Of a DNA stretch of 64,000 nucleotides, positions 21,461-33,484 are shown piece by piece. A program made the translations under genes and the position numbers. The stretch is from contig CASHSZ010000001.1 of NCBI GenBank assembly GCA_949358305.1, positions 278,501 through 342,500 of the forward strand, given 5' to 3'. The notes under the pieces are model-generated. The model worked only from the letters and a program-made list of their open reading frames with translations, did not search any database and had not been told where the DNA came from. The DNA comes from Strigamia acuminata (Eukaryota; Arthropoda; Chilopoda; Geophilomorpha; Linotaeniidae). Numbering within the stretch: position 1 is the stretch's first letter; each line of letters opens with the position of its first letter.

Positions 21461-22813
21461 GACTATCACCGTTCATATAAATTGATATTTATTTAACAGG
21501 TTAATCATCCCGTGCATGGATGACACACTAAGTCACCGTACGAACTCTCACTGTCCCTTACAACAGCAAGCTAACACTATGGGACCATTTGATAACCGGA
21601 GTTAGTCTTCCCGAAATGACGCTACAACGACAATATCCATTAGGATGAGAGTCGAAGGGGCCTGATGTGTCGGTAAGAAAGAGAGAAATCAAACGATAAC
21701 CAACAATACATACAAACATACAGAAAACAAGCCGAAGGTCTGGTGGAAAACCAGAGCTTATATAGTTCTTGAGAACAATCAGATTGGCGATAGCCAATCA
21801 GGTGCCTGGATCGACGGATTCGTGGATCACTAGTCCGGACCTAATAGAAACTGGGGTTCGGACCTAATATGGAATTGGGTCAAGAAGGGTCCGATTGGTC
21901 CCCTTCAACAAGTAAATATAAAATATAATATTGATTCGGTAGAATCAATTGTTTAAGTAAATAATACTTTATCATGTTTAATAAATATCTTATATTTATT
22001 CACATCATTATAACAATTAATTATAATTGTCGCAATTCATTTGAAAATGCGCGCTTTTAATCAAATAGCACCGTCTGGCGATAAATCTGGGAAAATACGG
22101 TTTTATAACCGTCACACACTAATATCCAGAAGCCCTTCTTATAATAAATTTTTGGGAATACACCGGAATTTACCGATAACAGATCTACCATCCAAAAACA
22201 CGTAAAAAAATGAGCTAAACATTGCATTTACCCTGTAACGTTTTGCACATGTTTTGGGTGAAAATTTAAAATCTCAAAACAAAAACGCATATAATTCTAA
22301 ACTGTGTGATGCCCTACATTATTTCAAGGTAAATGTAATGATTTGCACAAAATTTTTAAGGATGTTGTTACGTTTACGTGTTTACAACGCCGTAAAAACT
22401 AAAAAAAAAATGAGTATAAAAAAAAAACGAAATTATTTTTAAATGGTGGATTGGTCGGTCTTATATTATCGGCGCAAGTATCGGAATCGGTCGATATTTG
22501 GTTTCCAGTAATCGGTATTGGCGATATTGCAAAATTTGCCTATCGGTCAAAATCCAATTGCAGCCATTAAATTCTCCAAAGAATGTGAACAGTATGGCAA
22601 TACCACAAATATTTTTTTTTTTTTAAAATCTATTATTTACTAAAACTGTTTTTCATATTGAAATAAAAGTAATGTATGTTTTCGAGTACACAAAAAATAT
22701 TTGATCTGCAACAAACAACTTATTTTTATTTCCTTAAAGTCTTTCATGTCAACAAAGCTATCTTCGCCAGATGGTTTACCAAACTGCAATTATTCGACAC
22801 GAGTACACTAAAC
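21461..22813. other. intergenic, no gene recognised
   Basis: AT-rich with no credible ORF. A 60-bp stretch near 22230-22290 recurs near 26175-26232 beside a MITE (shared TAACGTTTTGCACATGTT). Around 22450-22560 a TATCGGTCGATATTGG-like vocabulary repeats loosely. No further structure was resolved. Confidence 0.5.
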
Positions 22814-22880
22814 ATAAATTGCATTGCGGTATATTTGCTTCTATAATAAATTAGAATTTCTTGTTAGCTTTCAAATTCTG
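22814..22880 (+). pseudogene. vestigial E-type first exon upstream of gene B
   Basis: Aligns with exon 1 of gene E (60085-60163) from the start codon to the donor. ATG has become ATA and the frame holds a stop, but the junction TCTG|GTAATT is retained. Flanking sequence, including TTTCCTTAAAGTCTTTCAT upstream, also matches the unit in front of gene C. Confidence 0.6.
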
Positions 22881-23128
22881 GTAATTTACATTTTTGCCTG
22901 TAATCTGATGTTTTTATATGAAGAAATTTAGAATTATATTCACATTCAAATAGGGATTCCGTAAGAAGTTGGTTGTTTATTTATTTCCTTTATAAAAAAA
23001 AAATTATTTTTTTGCCACTTGCAGCGTGATTATAGGGGCCGATGCAATTTGTTCCTGATTGAGCGTAACTCTATGAAAGCCGGAAAATAATTTTGAATTC
23101 TAGTATTTAAGGCTTTTATCTTGCTGTA

Positions 23129-23174
23129 AACTTGTCAACCAAGAGTTACATAAGCAAGATGATATAAATAGATG
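23129..23174 (+). promoter_or_regulatory. conserved promoter block with TATA-like box, gene B
   Basis: CTTGTCAACC..GAGTTACATAAGCAAGAT is followed by GATATAAATAGATG. TCACTTT about 28 bp after the TATAAATA could be an initiator. The block recurs before genes A, C and D. Confidence 0.5.
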
Positions 23175-23268
23175 TTGATTCAAAATTGCTCACTTTTAAA
23201 TCGCTAGATATTTCCTTAAAATTCAGTTTAAAAGAAGAATTCCGCTGCCTATTCCTCCATTCAACGCC

Positions 23269-25210
23269 ATGAAGTACTTTACTGCAATTCTCGTTCTGAG
23301 CTCATTTTTCTTTTCTGTCAATGCTGGGTGGTTTTTTGGGAGTTCCAAACCGGGTAAGCAATCATGCTATCTTCTTCCTTTAAATTACATATTCAAACTA
23401 TTAACATCACAGGTGAAGTAGATGAAGCAGATACAGAAACAGAGGACCCATTAAGAGGTGAATTAGATTTCTCTTTACTTTTTCGTGGGGAATATTTTTC
23501 AAATAAATTTCTATTTTAGTCACATTTGGTCCCATCGTTGGCGTAGCCAGCTGGCTCTTAGAGTGGATAAAACCCTTGCGCGGATTCTTTACTAATAAAC
23601 CATTTGCAAAAATGCCCCTGAATGTCGAAGCAGCAAAAGAAAAAAAATTTGTTTCTCTAAGCGACGAGTGTTCGAGTAAAGATTTCCAAGGCTACAGATA
23701 TGCAGAAAAGAAAAACGGAGATGTCGTTCTTCTATACGATGCCAGCCACCACATCGCAGGAATCCAAACAAGGGTAAATTTACACTTTACAATATGCGCA
23801 TTCAAAGTTTATGTTTATGTCATTTTTGACGTTTATACAAAAATATGGACACCAAAAACAGTCAAAAGCCATTTGGTTCCTGTTGGCTTTTGGTTTTTAC
23901 AATCGAATTCAAAATGGCTGCCACGAAAGTTAGATCGAGGGAAAACTTTCCAATCGTTATATTGCATAAAAAGTACATAAAAAGTTTAGAATAATGAAAA
24001 TAATGTCCAAAAATTTTGGAATATTGCTTTAATGCTTGGTGAAAAGTCTACATATCCAGTACAAGATGATCCCAAGATCAGATCATGTGACCCTAAGCCC
24101 ATAAAGTCACATCTACATGGCTTCTTATATGCAATGGGAGTTTTTGTAAGAAAATCAATTGCCATGGGTTCAGGTAAGCAACTGACCTTCAGCTGTTGGG
24201 ATGAGAAAATGTTAACATTTTTGCAGTCAATATCCCCATTTACATTTCTTCAGATGAAACACAATTCCCCTTTGCCATTAACAATCGAAGCAGCTCCACA
24301 CTGTCACTTTAGCACTTTAGTGATCGGGTCATTACAGCGAATTTTACGGTGCTAAAATGATCCGGTTGCTAAAGTGGACGTTCGCTAAAATGTCGTCGCT
24401 AATATGTATTTAGATATTTTTTTTTATTTTATTTTATTTTTTTAGTATGCAATAAATCAAATACCGACTGGTGATGATGATCTTAAAAAGTGGTTTGAAC
24501 GAAATACCATGTTTACTAAAGAAGGGACGGATGATGATAGTTTTTACACTGCAACAGTATATTTCAAGCATCCAGGTATTTAATCAATTGTTGAATTAAA
24601 AACAAGGTGCTATGATATCTATCAATTTTATTTGAAGATCATATCTGCAGCAAAAAACGAGCATTAGAGCGTGCAGCAAAAAAGGAACTAGAAATTGAGA
24701 TGTACATAAAAGATGGCAAAGGGATTGTTCCAGTGCCAACAGAGGAGACAAAACTTGATTCAAAATGGACCGAGGGCGAATGTTTTCCATTAATGGGTAG
24801 ATCGAGTTTTCAAAGATTTTTAGTTGATTTGTCTAATACTATTACTTAATAGGAAAACATTATTGGTATGACACCAGTAAGGACATGGATTGCCTAAACA
24901 TCAAGCCATACTTTTTATTGTACTGGGAGGGAAAGCTGAATGGTTTTGGTTTTGTCGCGTTTGGTGATTTCAAGTCAAAGCGTTTTGAACATCCTCCATC
25001 CGACATATTCCCTGTAAGTTTGATGCAGATGATTTTCATCTTTTGGAGTCAAATTGTAAACGTTTTGTTAAATATTTTTATGTCTAGTTCTTCATGAAGA
25101 CTGTTCCAGAGTGTATGAAAAAGAAGACTGTGTCCACTATGCACGTGTACTTTAATAGCCCGCTGAATAAACTCTGCATGCCGCCGATACACTTAATGAA
25201 GTTCTGGTAA
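23269..25210 (+). CDS. gene B: secreted six-cysteine protein, paralogue of A
   Basis: Seven exons: 23269-23353, 23413-23457, 23520-23773, 24446-24575, 24638-24796, 24853-25013, 25088-25210; 318 aa with an N-terminal signal peptide. Phases equal those of gene A. Exon 2 is longer (an acidic EVDEADTETED insert), and exon 3 adds a hydrophobic/basic linker before FAKMPL. All six cysteines remain. The exon 5 NGT sequon is lost (DGK) and the PQPF motif of A is IKPYF. Intron 3 (672 bp, against about 60 bp in the others) holds inserted repeat-like sequence and ends in a TTTTA-rich tract. AATAAA follows near 25250. Function unknown. Confidence 0.82.
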
Positions 25211-25284
25211 AAAATTATAATGTTGTTGTTGTGGCTCTATAGTCACAATGAAATAAATATAACAACATTTTATTTGCTAAATGT

Positions 25285-25297
25285 AAAAACAAACAAA

Positions 25298-25328
<31 letters not shown>

Positions 25329-25331
25329 ATG
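25285..25331. repeat. (AAAT)n microsatellite
   Basis: About eleven tandem AAAT units downstream of gene B. Confidence 0.9.
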
Positions 25332-25569
25332 TCTGCTTTGTTTTCCCCTTATTTCTAATTTGTTAACGCTCCATGTACGCAGCACCACCTTTCCTTCATA
25401 AATAAAAACAACATATTAACATTTATTTCCACATCGTCAACAAATATTTACTTAAAACAAACTGGTAATTTCAACATCCAATTATATCCACAGGATCTAA
25501 CCTGTGAGGACGATCGTGACCGCTTGGCCACCCACGGTGACCTGCGTCACTCCGCACACCGCCCTTTAA

Positions 25570-26168
25570 CCCTCAGATGGTAAATCTCCAAAGACGACGC
25601 TTTGGTGCCCACAATGTACCTATTTGGGTGCAAAATAATTAAATAAAAAAGGCCCGTAGCTGAAGCGCTTTAGGGTAGTGCGAAAAATTGTCGCATTTGG
25701 CGCCACTGTTTTTTGGTCTCCCCATGCTTCCGTTTGGTTAAAAATTCAATTGTTTTGTTTTGTTTATATACAATTATACATGAGAACGAATTTGGAACGG
25801 AATTGAAACGGAATTGGAACGAAATTTGAACGAAATGGAAACGTAATCAAAACGCGTAATCACTTGTGTTGGACTACTAGCGCCATACAGTGTCTGCTGG
25901 TAAAAATGGAAGCACTAAGTAGAAGCGCTTTTATATGATTGGGAGAAGCCAACTTAAATTTAAGCTGGGATTTCTAAGGGGCAGAACTTTTAACAATGAA
26001 TAAATAAATAAATAACGTACAGAACACTCCAAATTTTTTTTTAGACAAACCTTATTGCTGTGTGAACCAAGTCAGAAATTTTCAGAAAATTATATTAAAC
26101 CAAAAAAAAGTTTTCCTATTCAAGAAAAGTGTTGCACCCAAATAGGTATAGGGTTGCCCATCTGAGGG
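25570..26168. mobile_element. piggyBac-like MITE at a TTAA site
   Basis: TTAA flanks both ends (25566-25569, 26169-26172). The termini are CCCTCAGATGG and its exact inverse. A TTAA target with CCC-starting ends is the piggyBac hallmark. 599 bp, no transposase. Confidence 0.75.
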
Positions 26169-26235
26169 TTAAAAATGTAACGTTTTGCACATGTTGTGGA
26201 TGAAAATTTGAAATCTCAAAACAAAAACGCATTTA

Positions 26236-26280
26236 CAGTGGTGGAAAAAAGTTTGAGACCGCTACAGGTTTCTTAGTTGC
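26236..26280 (+). mobile_element. Tc1-like terminal fragment
   Basis: CAGTGGTGGAAAAAAGTTTG resembles the common Tc1 inverted-repeat end. Only one end is present; it joins directly to the truncated gag copy. Confidence 0.4.
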
Positions 26281-27615
26281 AAGTCAAATTTTATACGGAG
26301 TTGCAATTGGAGGTTCCAACGGCAATTCGTCTAATAACTCATTGGTGTCAAGAGTTGTAGCTGCAAATAACTTAATGCATTCCTCAATTCCAGGGGTCTC
26401 CGGAACTGAGGTTGGTCTATCGTCTTTACTTTTGATTTTAGTGGAAGTGTCTTTTGTCAGAGTTTCGCTGACAATCTCCTTTTTTATTTCTGGAGATTCA
26501 GTATTTTTTATTACCTCCGGAAAAATTACCTCATCTGGAATAATTTCGACATCTTCCAATAATTTCAGAACGTCATTTTCCGATTCCGATTTAGGAGGAG
26601 ACGCAGCGTCCACTAGACCTGATGGATCTGCGTCTACAAGTTTTTTTTGAAACAATTCGTTTATAACTTTTACTGCTTTTTCAAACTCAGCAGCAGTTAC
26701 GGGTCTGTCTTTCGATGCCGTAGGACAATCTTTTTGCCAATGTCCCAATTTTTTGTAAATATTGCAGGGATCAGTGGCAGGTGATTTCTTTTTCGCTGCT
26801 GCTGGGGAAGCAGAACGAGAACGAGCGTCTGACCGGCGCTCAGGTGATGCTGCAGGTGATTTGGAATTCTTTTCGGTATTCACCTTTTTTGCATCAAATG
26901 AAACTGATTTAGGTTTCATTCTTGGCTTCCATTTGCCAGCAACTGGGTTATTTTTTGCTAATAACGCCGCTGCTTTGGCTAATAAAGCTATTGTTTCGTC
27001 CTCTGCTTCTTCCTCTTCTTCAGCCTCTTCAGCGTCAGAATTTGGAATTTCTGCTCCAGCCACATTTGCATGCAACTTCGGAACGGAATGAGGATTTTTA
27101 ACATCCTTTTTGGAAGAATCCTTCTTTGGACTTTTTCCTTCCATTTCCTCTAGTATGTCTTCATAACTAGGCGGAAGTAGCAATTGTAAACCATTACAAG
27201 TTTCATTATTTTACTCAGCAAGTTTTTTCTCTCGCTTCAAGTATGCTGACCTATCTGCATCTGTTAGGTAAGCTTTATACTTTTCATCAATCCATGAATT
27301 CGTTTAACCCTTCCAACCCAAAAGAATTTGCCTCCCATCTCTCCCTAAGATGAGCATTTTTTGACCCAGATTCTGCGCATGCGCAAGATCCGGGTTATAG
27401 GGAATTCCTAACATCTAGCCAATGGGGTTAGATTGACTACACATGTAGTGAACGCCATATGGACGTGGTGGACATGATTGACATTAGCGAAGCCTGCTGA
27501 TGATCATCCTTTATGACCTTTGGACTCCTAAGATGGGTCTTTTTTGACCCAGTTGAACTTTGAGTTCAAATTATAGAAAAACTTATAAAATTAAAAAAAT
27601 TTCAACTATGGTATA

Positions 27616-28481
27616 CTAGGCGCATTCGAAAAGTCATTAAAACGAATGTAAACGTGTTTACACTCGTTTTCACACGACATTTACACGAATTAATTCGTGT
27701 AAATGTTGTGTAAACTGGTTAAACGGAAACGGCCTGTACGCCACGTTTCCGTTTAAAATCTCCGTGCAACGAGTTTTCTCCTTCAAATCGGGTCTTGCTG
27801 GCAGCCATCTTGGATTTTCGTTAGATCGGTTCCAACGATTTCAATGGTAAGAACAATTTTGTAGCAGTTATTAGCCGCATCTGTGAGGTTGAATGTGGCC
27901 ATTGTTCGGCCTCATTTGTGCAATCGAATGCGGTCGATGTTCGGCCGCATTTGTGCGATCGAATGTGGCCGAACACCGACCGCATTCGATCGCACATATG
28001 TGGCCAATGTTCGGCCGCATTTGTGCGAACATTGGCCACATTTGTGCGATCGAATGCGGCCGGTGTTGGGCCACATTTGTGCGATCAAATGCGGCCAGAA
28101 TTCGGCCGCATTTATGCGATCGAATGCGGCCAGTATTCGGCCGCATTTGTGCGATCGAATGCGGCCGACGTTCGGCCGACGTTCGGCCGATTCCCCGTTC
28201 TTAAATAAGTAATAATAAAAAAAATAATTTAAATAAACTTACATTTATAATTATAACCAAGTTTTTATAATTTCACAAGTTGAAATTGAACGCGCCTGTT
28301 TTGTAAGAGTAAACAATTTTGACTATGGTTATTATTTGGGCTGATTTATTTACACTTGAATTTACACTGAAATTTGCACAGAAATTTATTTTTACATTCG
28401 AAAAGTGGGTCGTTTAACTTGACATTTACACTATCAGTTGCACTGGTCGTTTAGTGCAAATTACTTTTCGAATGCGCCTAG
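27616..28481. mobile_element. nested inverted-repeat element
   Basis: Ends CTAGGCGCATTCGAAAAGT and its exact 19-bp inverse. There is no transposase frame. The centre is the 36-bp satellite. No target duplication was resolved. Confidence 0.65.
27890..28180. repeat. 36-bp GC-rich satellite, about eight copies
   Basis: Units of about 36 bp alternate TTCGGCCGCATTTGTGCGAT with CGAATGCGGCCG. Each is near-palindromic and reads open in several frames on both strands, giving five spurious ORFs (91-109 aa). It is CpG-rich against an AT-rich surround. Confidence 0.85.
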
Positions 28482-30097
28482 TGTCTAGTGATGTTTCAAA
28501 GGAATAGTCAGCAAAAATCAGATAAAAAAAAAAAATTATTTCTTATAAAAAAAATGATTTTTTTAAAACGAGGTTACAAAATGACCCATCTCAGGGTTGG
28601 AAGGGTTAATTCTGAGAATTTCCCAGGATCTGGTGCATTAGACATCATCAGAATATTTTTTCGAATATTCTGTTAAACCAGCTCGAAACTGGTCATCTGC
28701 TGTTGCGTCACTGATTTCATGAGGCATTTTACCCAACAGATTTTCGGCTCTAAGCATGTACGAGCGTAAGCTTTCGCCTTTACGCTGTCTTAGACTTCTC
28801 CAGAGCATTTTGATGTCTTCACTTGATTCACCAAATTTAAACATAAATTGCTTTACAAAGTCATCCCACCTTGTGAACTTTCGGTGACGAAACCATTCTT
28901 TGACGTCTCCTACTAGCATTTTCGGTACTAGGTGGTCAAGAGCGTCTTCACAGCCAAAGCTATGAACTTTGCCTAATTCAAATATTTCCAGCAAGAGGTT
29001 TGACCCTGCTTGCCAAGATCCATTGTAGGCAAGAGGTATTACTCTATCCCAACGAATAAACCTTTCGTCTGTCGCACGATGAGTCCACTTATCGGAAGTA
29101 AACTCTTTTATTTTTTGCTAAATGACTTTATCTCTTTTGTCTCTTTGCTGATTGCCTACATTCTGTCGTAGAAGTTGGTCAATCTCATCCTTTGTGTAGA
29201 ATGTTGGTGCTTGGACGCGACCACACGTTCTATGACATGAACGTCCTCTCACACTAAGATGTGACGAGTCAGTATCTGACGCTGACTCATTATTCGGTCG
29301 ATCTGACGGCGGATCAGGGTCTGGAGGATCATTGCCTTTTTTCTGATGGCGATTTCCATTTGTTCCCCTTCCACCATGATTGCTATTTGAATTGTGGTCA
29401 CCTGAGTGGCCACCTCCATGTCTATTTGGATCGTCCCCTCCAGGCGGATCTCCACCTGGTGGACCACCAAGGTATCTAGGCCCATCTCAAATATCATCAT
29501 GACATTCTTTTTTCGATGAACCTTCTCGTGGGTCATCAGGAGCTTTTCCACGATCACGTGATTCCTCACGTTGTTTATTCTTGTCAGCCAATAGTCCGAT
29601 TAATTTATTGCTATTGCTGAAGAATTGGTCTGCTGCTTGCGAGACCTTTGGAGGATGATATTCGGTCGGGTCCGATTGTCGCTTTCTCTTTTTGCGACTG
29701 TGGCGGCTGCTACGGCTGCCACGACTACTTCGTGAGTCATCACTGTCGGTCCAACTGGACTGTCGACTGAGTCTGGACTCAGTTGAATTCAAATTGATCA
29801 ACGTAGGTGATTTTGGAGCACCTTTTTGCAAAACTGGGGTTGGCTTTGCAAATATATTTTCCCCGCAAACATCCTGCAAAAGATCTGCGCGAAGAATTTG
29901 GTTTTCACGAGCTTGCGCAGCTAAGTCGGCACGTAATAGTTGTTCTGCAGTGCTTTGACTTTTTGCGGCTTGTCCAGCATCGATTACTGACTGCTGATTA
30001 GCAAGAAATATTTCATTTTCTCGTTGAGCTAATCTCTTAGCTTTGGTTGCTTGTTCCACGGAACATTGTTCTAACTGTTGGGAAGAAGTGTTAATTT

Positions 30098-30917
30098 GGA
30101 ATAAAAAGACAGTTTTATTAATTCAAATGCACACTTTTTATTCAATAGTTTTACAATAAATATCAGAATAATACGAGAATAAATGAGAATAATAGCGACA
30201 AGTCGCGAAATAATGATAAGAACAATGGAAATGCTTGCAACGACTGTTGCAAGCTAAAAGCGCTAAAATGGCGCTTAACAACTCAAAGTTGTTAGGAAGA
30301 CGGTTGCCTTCCTCGTAACTCACGAACGATGGTCCTTGGACGATGGGTCTCGTGAGCTTTTCGGCTCGGCGTACGACGGCGCGGTGGCGATGGTTCACGT
30401 TCGGGCAGGCGTCCGGTCAGCGTACGATGGCGTCGGCGGGTGTTCGCGCACTTGTCGAGGCGATGGTTCACATTGAGCGGGAACTTCTCTCTTCGATAGC
30501 TGAAATTAGCGACGGCTAATTTAAGCTGGATAGCTGGTTTCGCACGTTAGTACAAAGCAAGCTGGTGAAACTGGCAAAACACACGGTCCTCTGTCAATAC
30601 TTTTCTTGGAGAATAAGCAGTGATGTTGAGGGTTGTGTGTTAGAAATCAGAGTCCCGATTGAAGCTAGGGCGCGAGCCCGGCACGCTTCAATATTGCGCA
30701 GATAATCTGTGCAATTAGCTAAAACTGGTGCAACAAAGGATTATTGCACCATAACGGCCAATTGCCGTTTTCACCCCAACAACCTGAGATGATATGTGCC
30801 TAGGGAAGATTTCTCCCCTCGGTCACATGATCTGACTTGGCGTGTGCCAAGCCAAATTAATTAGAAGTAATTAATATTTTATTCTTCTAAGTAGTGAAAT
30901 AAATTGAGATCACCACA
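30098..30917 (-). mobile_element. 5' LTR of the decayed gag copy
   Basis: On the minus strand it starts TGTGGTGATCTC and shares blocks with the 959-bp LTR, including the GACCGAGGGGAGAAAT block and CTGTCTTTTTATTCC. It joins mid-gag directly, so the LTR end, primer site and gag N-terminus were lost in one deletion. Confidence 0.8.
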
Positions 30918-32105
30918 AGTCTTCTGCTAGGTCCGGACTCCCTAATCTCTAAAGTGACTTGAGAATCTTTGGATTCAGGTATCCTATTGGCTACCGCTAA
31001 TCCTTCTGTTCTAAAGGATTACTTAAGCTCTGGTTGACCACCAGATCTCCGGTTCTCTTGGTTTTGTGTTTGGTCTTGTATCTTATGTGAAAATCGAGGA
31101 ATCCCCCCAATGATTCGTGACTTGCGATTGCAGCACAGTTGGGGATTCTCAAGGGTGATTCATTGTCTTGTTTCATTGTTTTGTTACATTGCGATGAAGG
31201 TCCGTCCGTATGAAATAGTATGGTAAATGGATTGTTTGCCGACAGCTTGCGAAACTCCGGGTTGGTAGCCCACGAGCAATATTATAAATATTGCGTTAAA
31301 CAATTACTTGGTTGCTGGTACCGACCAACTGCGACATATCGTATATAAACTAAATATACCCTGTCCTGTTGGACCTCGCTGGTTACTCGGCTAGCGACCC
31401 AACAGACTGTCTTGGCTTGGTAATTCCACAATTATTTACCCGGTGGTTGGTACCTCCGACGCAATTCTATTGCACACAATCAAATACCCGGTGGTTGGTA
31501 CCACCAAAGCGTTAACACCGCACTTAAACAAATAGCCGGTTGAGCGCCATTGTGACAGGCCCCGCCGACATTCTAATTATGTTTCTTCCCATAGCAATTG
31601 AGAATTGTTTAATTCTCAATCCTTCGATTATTATTATGATCGATACTTGTAGGTTTTCAGCGATGCGAAGGATTCTTCGCATCTACGTGCGTTATTGTTG
31701 CATAGACCTAACATTAAGCCCAACACCGATTCTTTGTGACGATGCCGAAAGCCAGCCGCACCCTTCGGCCCGCCCAGGACATCCAACCAGACGTTGCCAC
31801 CAGTTATTTCACGTGTATTTAGAACCTGGACTCTATGTTAATAAACACTAGTATTATCGATATTGTATTGTAAGTTATTCACATTGTATTTTCACTTGGC
31901 ACGCACACATGTAGTTTATATAGCTTATTTCGGTAGGTTTTAGTTATCTCAAAAGATATAATTATCTGGAAAAGGTAGAATCGTCACACACTACGAAAGA
32001 TCGAAGATGTTGAGATGATATTTCGTAGTGATGAATTTATTGTTTTGTTTATATCAGTAATGTATTTACTCGACGCCAGAGGGACCTAAAAATTATGTAT
32101 GGCCT
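30918..32105. other. unresolved repeat-like intergenic region
   Basis: No gene recognised. ACCCGGTGGTTGGTACC recurs (about 31438 and 31486) with a variant near 31310. The ORF at 31540-31851 has no recognisable motif. Confidence 0.45.
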
Positions 32106-32330
32106 TCTGACGTCATATGTACCGTTTAGAAAGTCTCATGAAACGGTCATGTCTGTCTGTTTGTCTGTCCGTCCGTCCGTCCGTCGTCAACGATTCCGCA
32201 AAAACTATAGCAGCTAGAGGCAAACGGACAACGGCAATAAATTCAGCATACCTATATTAGTATCCTAAGGTATTTTCAGATTTCTCCGACTTCCGGTTGA
32301 ATTAATAAACCGGTTTTAGTGCACTTTTAG
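32106..32330. repeat. dispersed repeat with (GTCC/GTCT)n core
   Basis: An inverted, diverged copy lies at 44395-44660. Shared landmarks are the TAGAAAGTCT-like edge, a GTCTGTCTGTCCGTCCGTCC microsatellite, ATAGCAGCTAGAG, CCTAAGGTATTTTC and TAATAAACCGGTTTTA. Confidence 0.7.
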
Positions 32331-32400
32331 CTATCTATTCCATGAAAATTACGGAAATGACGTCATCATGACGTCATTTCCGTAATTTTCATAGAATAGA
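32331..32400. repeat. near-perfect 70-bp palindrome with two TGACGTCA sites
   Basis: Two 25-bp arms (ATGAAAATTACGG..GACGTCAT) are exact reverse complements separated by one base; the stem extends by about seven more bases. Each arm holds TGACGTCA, the CRE/ATF consensus, so binding potential is inference. Confidence 0.85.
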
Positions 32401-32401
32401 C

Positions 32402-32588
32402 GGTTCACACTTGCGGATACGCCGCGGATACGTTGCATCCGGGGTTTGCTGCAAATGAGCTGTGATTGGCTGCGAAAAAAAATCGCGCGGAAAACTAGAA
32501 ATATCTTCTTGTTTTCCGCGCGATTTATTTCCCGATTGTAGCAAACCCCGGATGCAACAATTCCGCAGCATATCAGCAAGTGTGAACC
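32402..32588. mobile_element. 187-bp foldback MITE
   Basis: GGTTCACACTTGC at the left and GCAAGTGTGAACC at the right. The inner arms also pair (GCATCCGGGGTTTGCTGCAA with TGTAGCAAACCCCGGATGC, and GCGCGGAAAAC with GTTTTCCGCGC). Confidence 0.8.
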
Positions 32589-33317
32589 AAGCTTTAGACT
32601 TTGGGACAGACGGACTTTCTGCGTGACCTCTACATCGCGCATATGCGACGAGTTGAATCCCGTGATTTCAGTGCTGACGATTTGCAACAGTTGACGTGTC
32701 ACACGTACGTTCGTTGTTCGCAATCTGTTTCCATCCCGTCGCCGACGTATTAAGCGCAATTGACGGCGTTCTGGGCGAGGAAGCATTTGGAACTTAATAT
32801 TTAATATTGATTGATGATATTAAAATGAAATGGGTGGGAAATTTCAAAAAAAAATATTTTAAAATACTAACCGAAGAGATCGAAGAAAAGTGTAGAAGGG
32901 GTTTAGAAGTCTAATATGTAATGCTTCCCTGCATTACAGATGTTTACTTGTTTGATTCAAGTCGACCTTGCAAACTATTTCAAGTTCGTTGGGAAATAAA
33001 ATCACCATAGTTAAGTTCGAAACGTTTGTTTATTGGCCTAAAAACACAACACTATGGTACCTCAAAGCCCAAATTTTAATTTTTTTTTATGTTTAATTTT
33101 TTTTTTTGGGAAATTATACAAACCGGAAGTTGAAACACACACAAACATTCATGTCAAGTTAAATAAAAGTCTTTAATAAAAACTATGCATGCACACAAAA
33201 ATTATTTAGAAATTGCAACGTCAATTGATTTTTATTTCCTTAATGTCTTTCATATCAACAAAGCAATCCTCGCCAGGTGGTTTCCAACATGCAATTATTC
33301 GCTACAAGTACACAAAA

Positions 33318-33385
33318 CTTAAATTGTGTTATGGTATGTTTGGTTCCATAACAAATTAGAACATATTATTAGGCTTCAAATTCTG
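33318..33385 (+). pseudogene. vestigial E-type first exon upstream of gene C
   Basis: Aligns with exon 1 of gene E through ATGGTATGTTTGGTTCC to TTCTG|GTAATTCAC. The start codon is lost and stops interrupt the frame, but the splice donor is preserved. It parallels the relic upstream of gene B. Confidence 0.6.
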
Positions 33386-33484
33386 GTAATTCACAAAGCG
33401 TTAATAGGGGCACGAAAGAATTTGTTCCTAATACAGCGTAACATCGAAGAAAGTCGGAAAATAATTTTAAATTCTATTAATTTG

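Larger units (their letters stand above)
27308..28605. mobile_element. piggyBac-like TTAA element inside the gag copy
   Basis: TTAA occurs at both edges (27304-27307, 28606-28609), with termini CCCTTCCAACCC and its inverse. Subterminal AAGATGGGTC/TTTTTTGACCCA motifs repeat. The TTAA site exists in the intact gag at the homologous position (GAGTTAAACGAG). It carries the nested element below. Confidence 0.75.
26284..30092 (-). pseudogene. decayed gag (with start of pol) of the 9-21 kb element family
   Basis: Minus-strand fragments align with gag of the complete element: 29487-30059 (coiled coil and Ser/Arg region), 28638-28994 (capsid) and 26284-27183 (C-terminus). The N-terminal third is deleted, and a TTAA element (27308-28605) splits the gene inside the ELNEFM codons. 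The knuckle's second cysteine is tyrosine (CNIYKKLGHW). At the former slippery site the A run has changed, so gag reads straight into the pol N-terminus without a frameshift. The copy stops before the protease. Confidence 0.85.

Noticed and set aside
27890-28180. CRISPR-like spacing of repeats
   Set aside because: Repeats are contiguous with no unique spacers, and the genome is eukaryotic.
27871-28212. Several 72-109 aa ORFs rich in MRPN/CDRM
   Set aside because: Translations of the 36-bp satellite in different frames.
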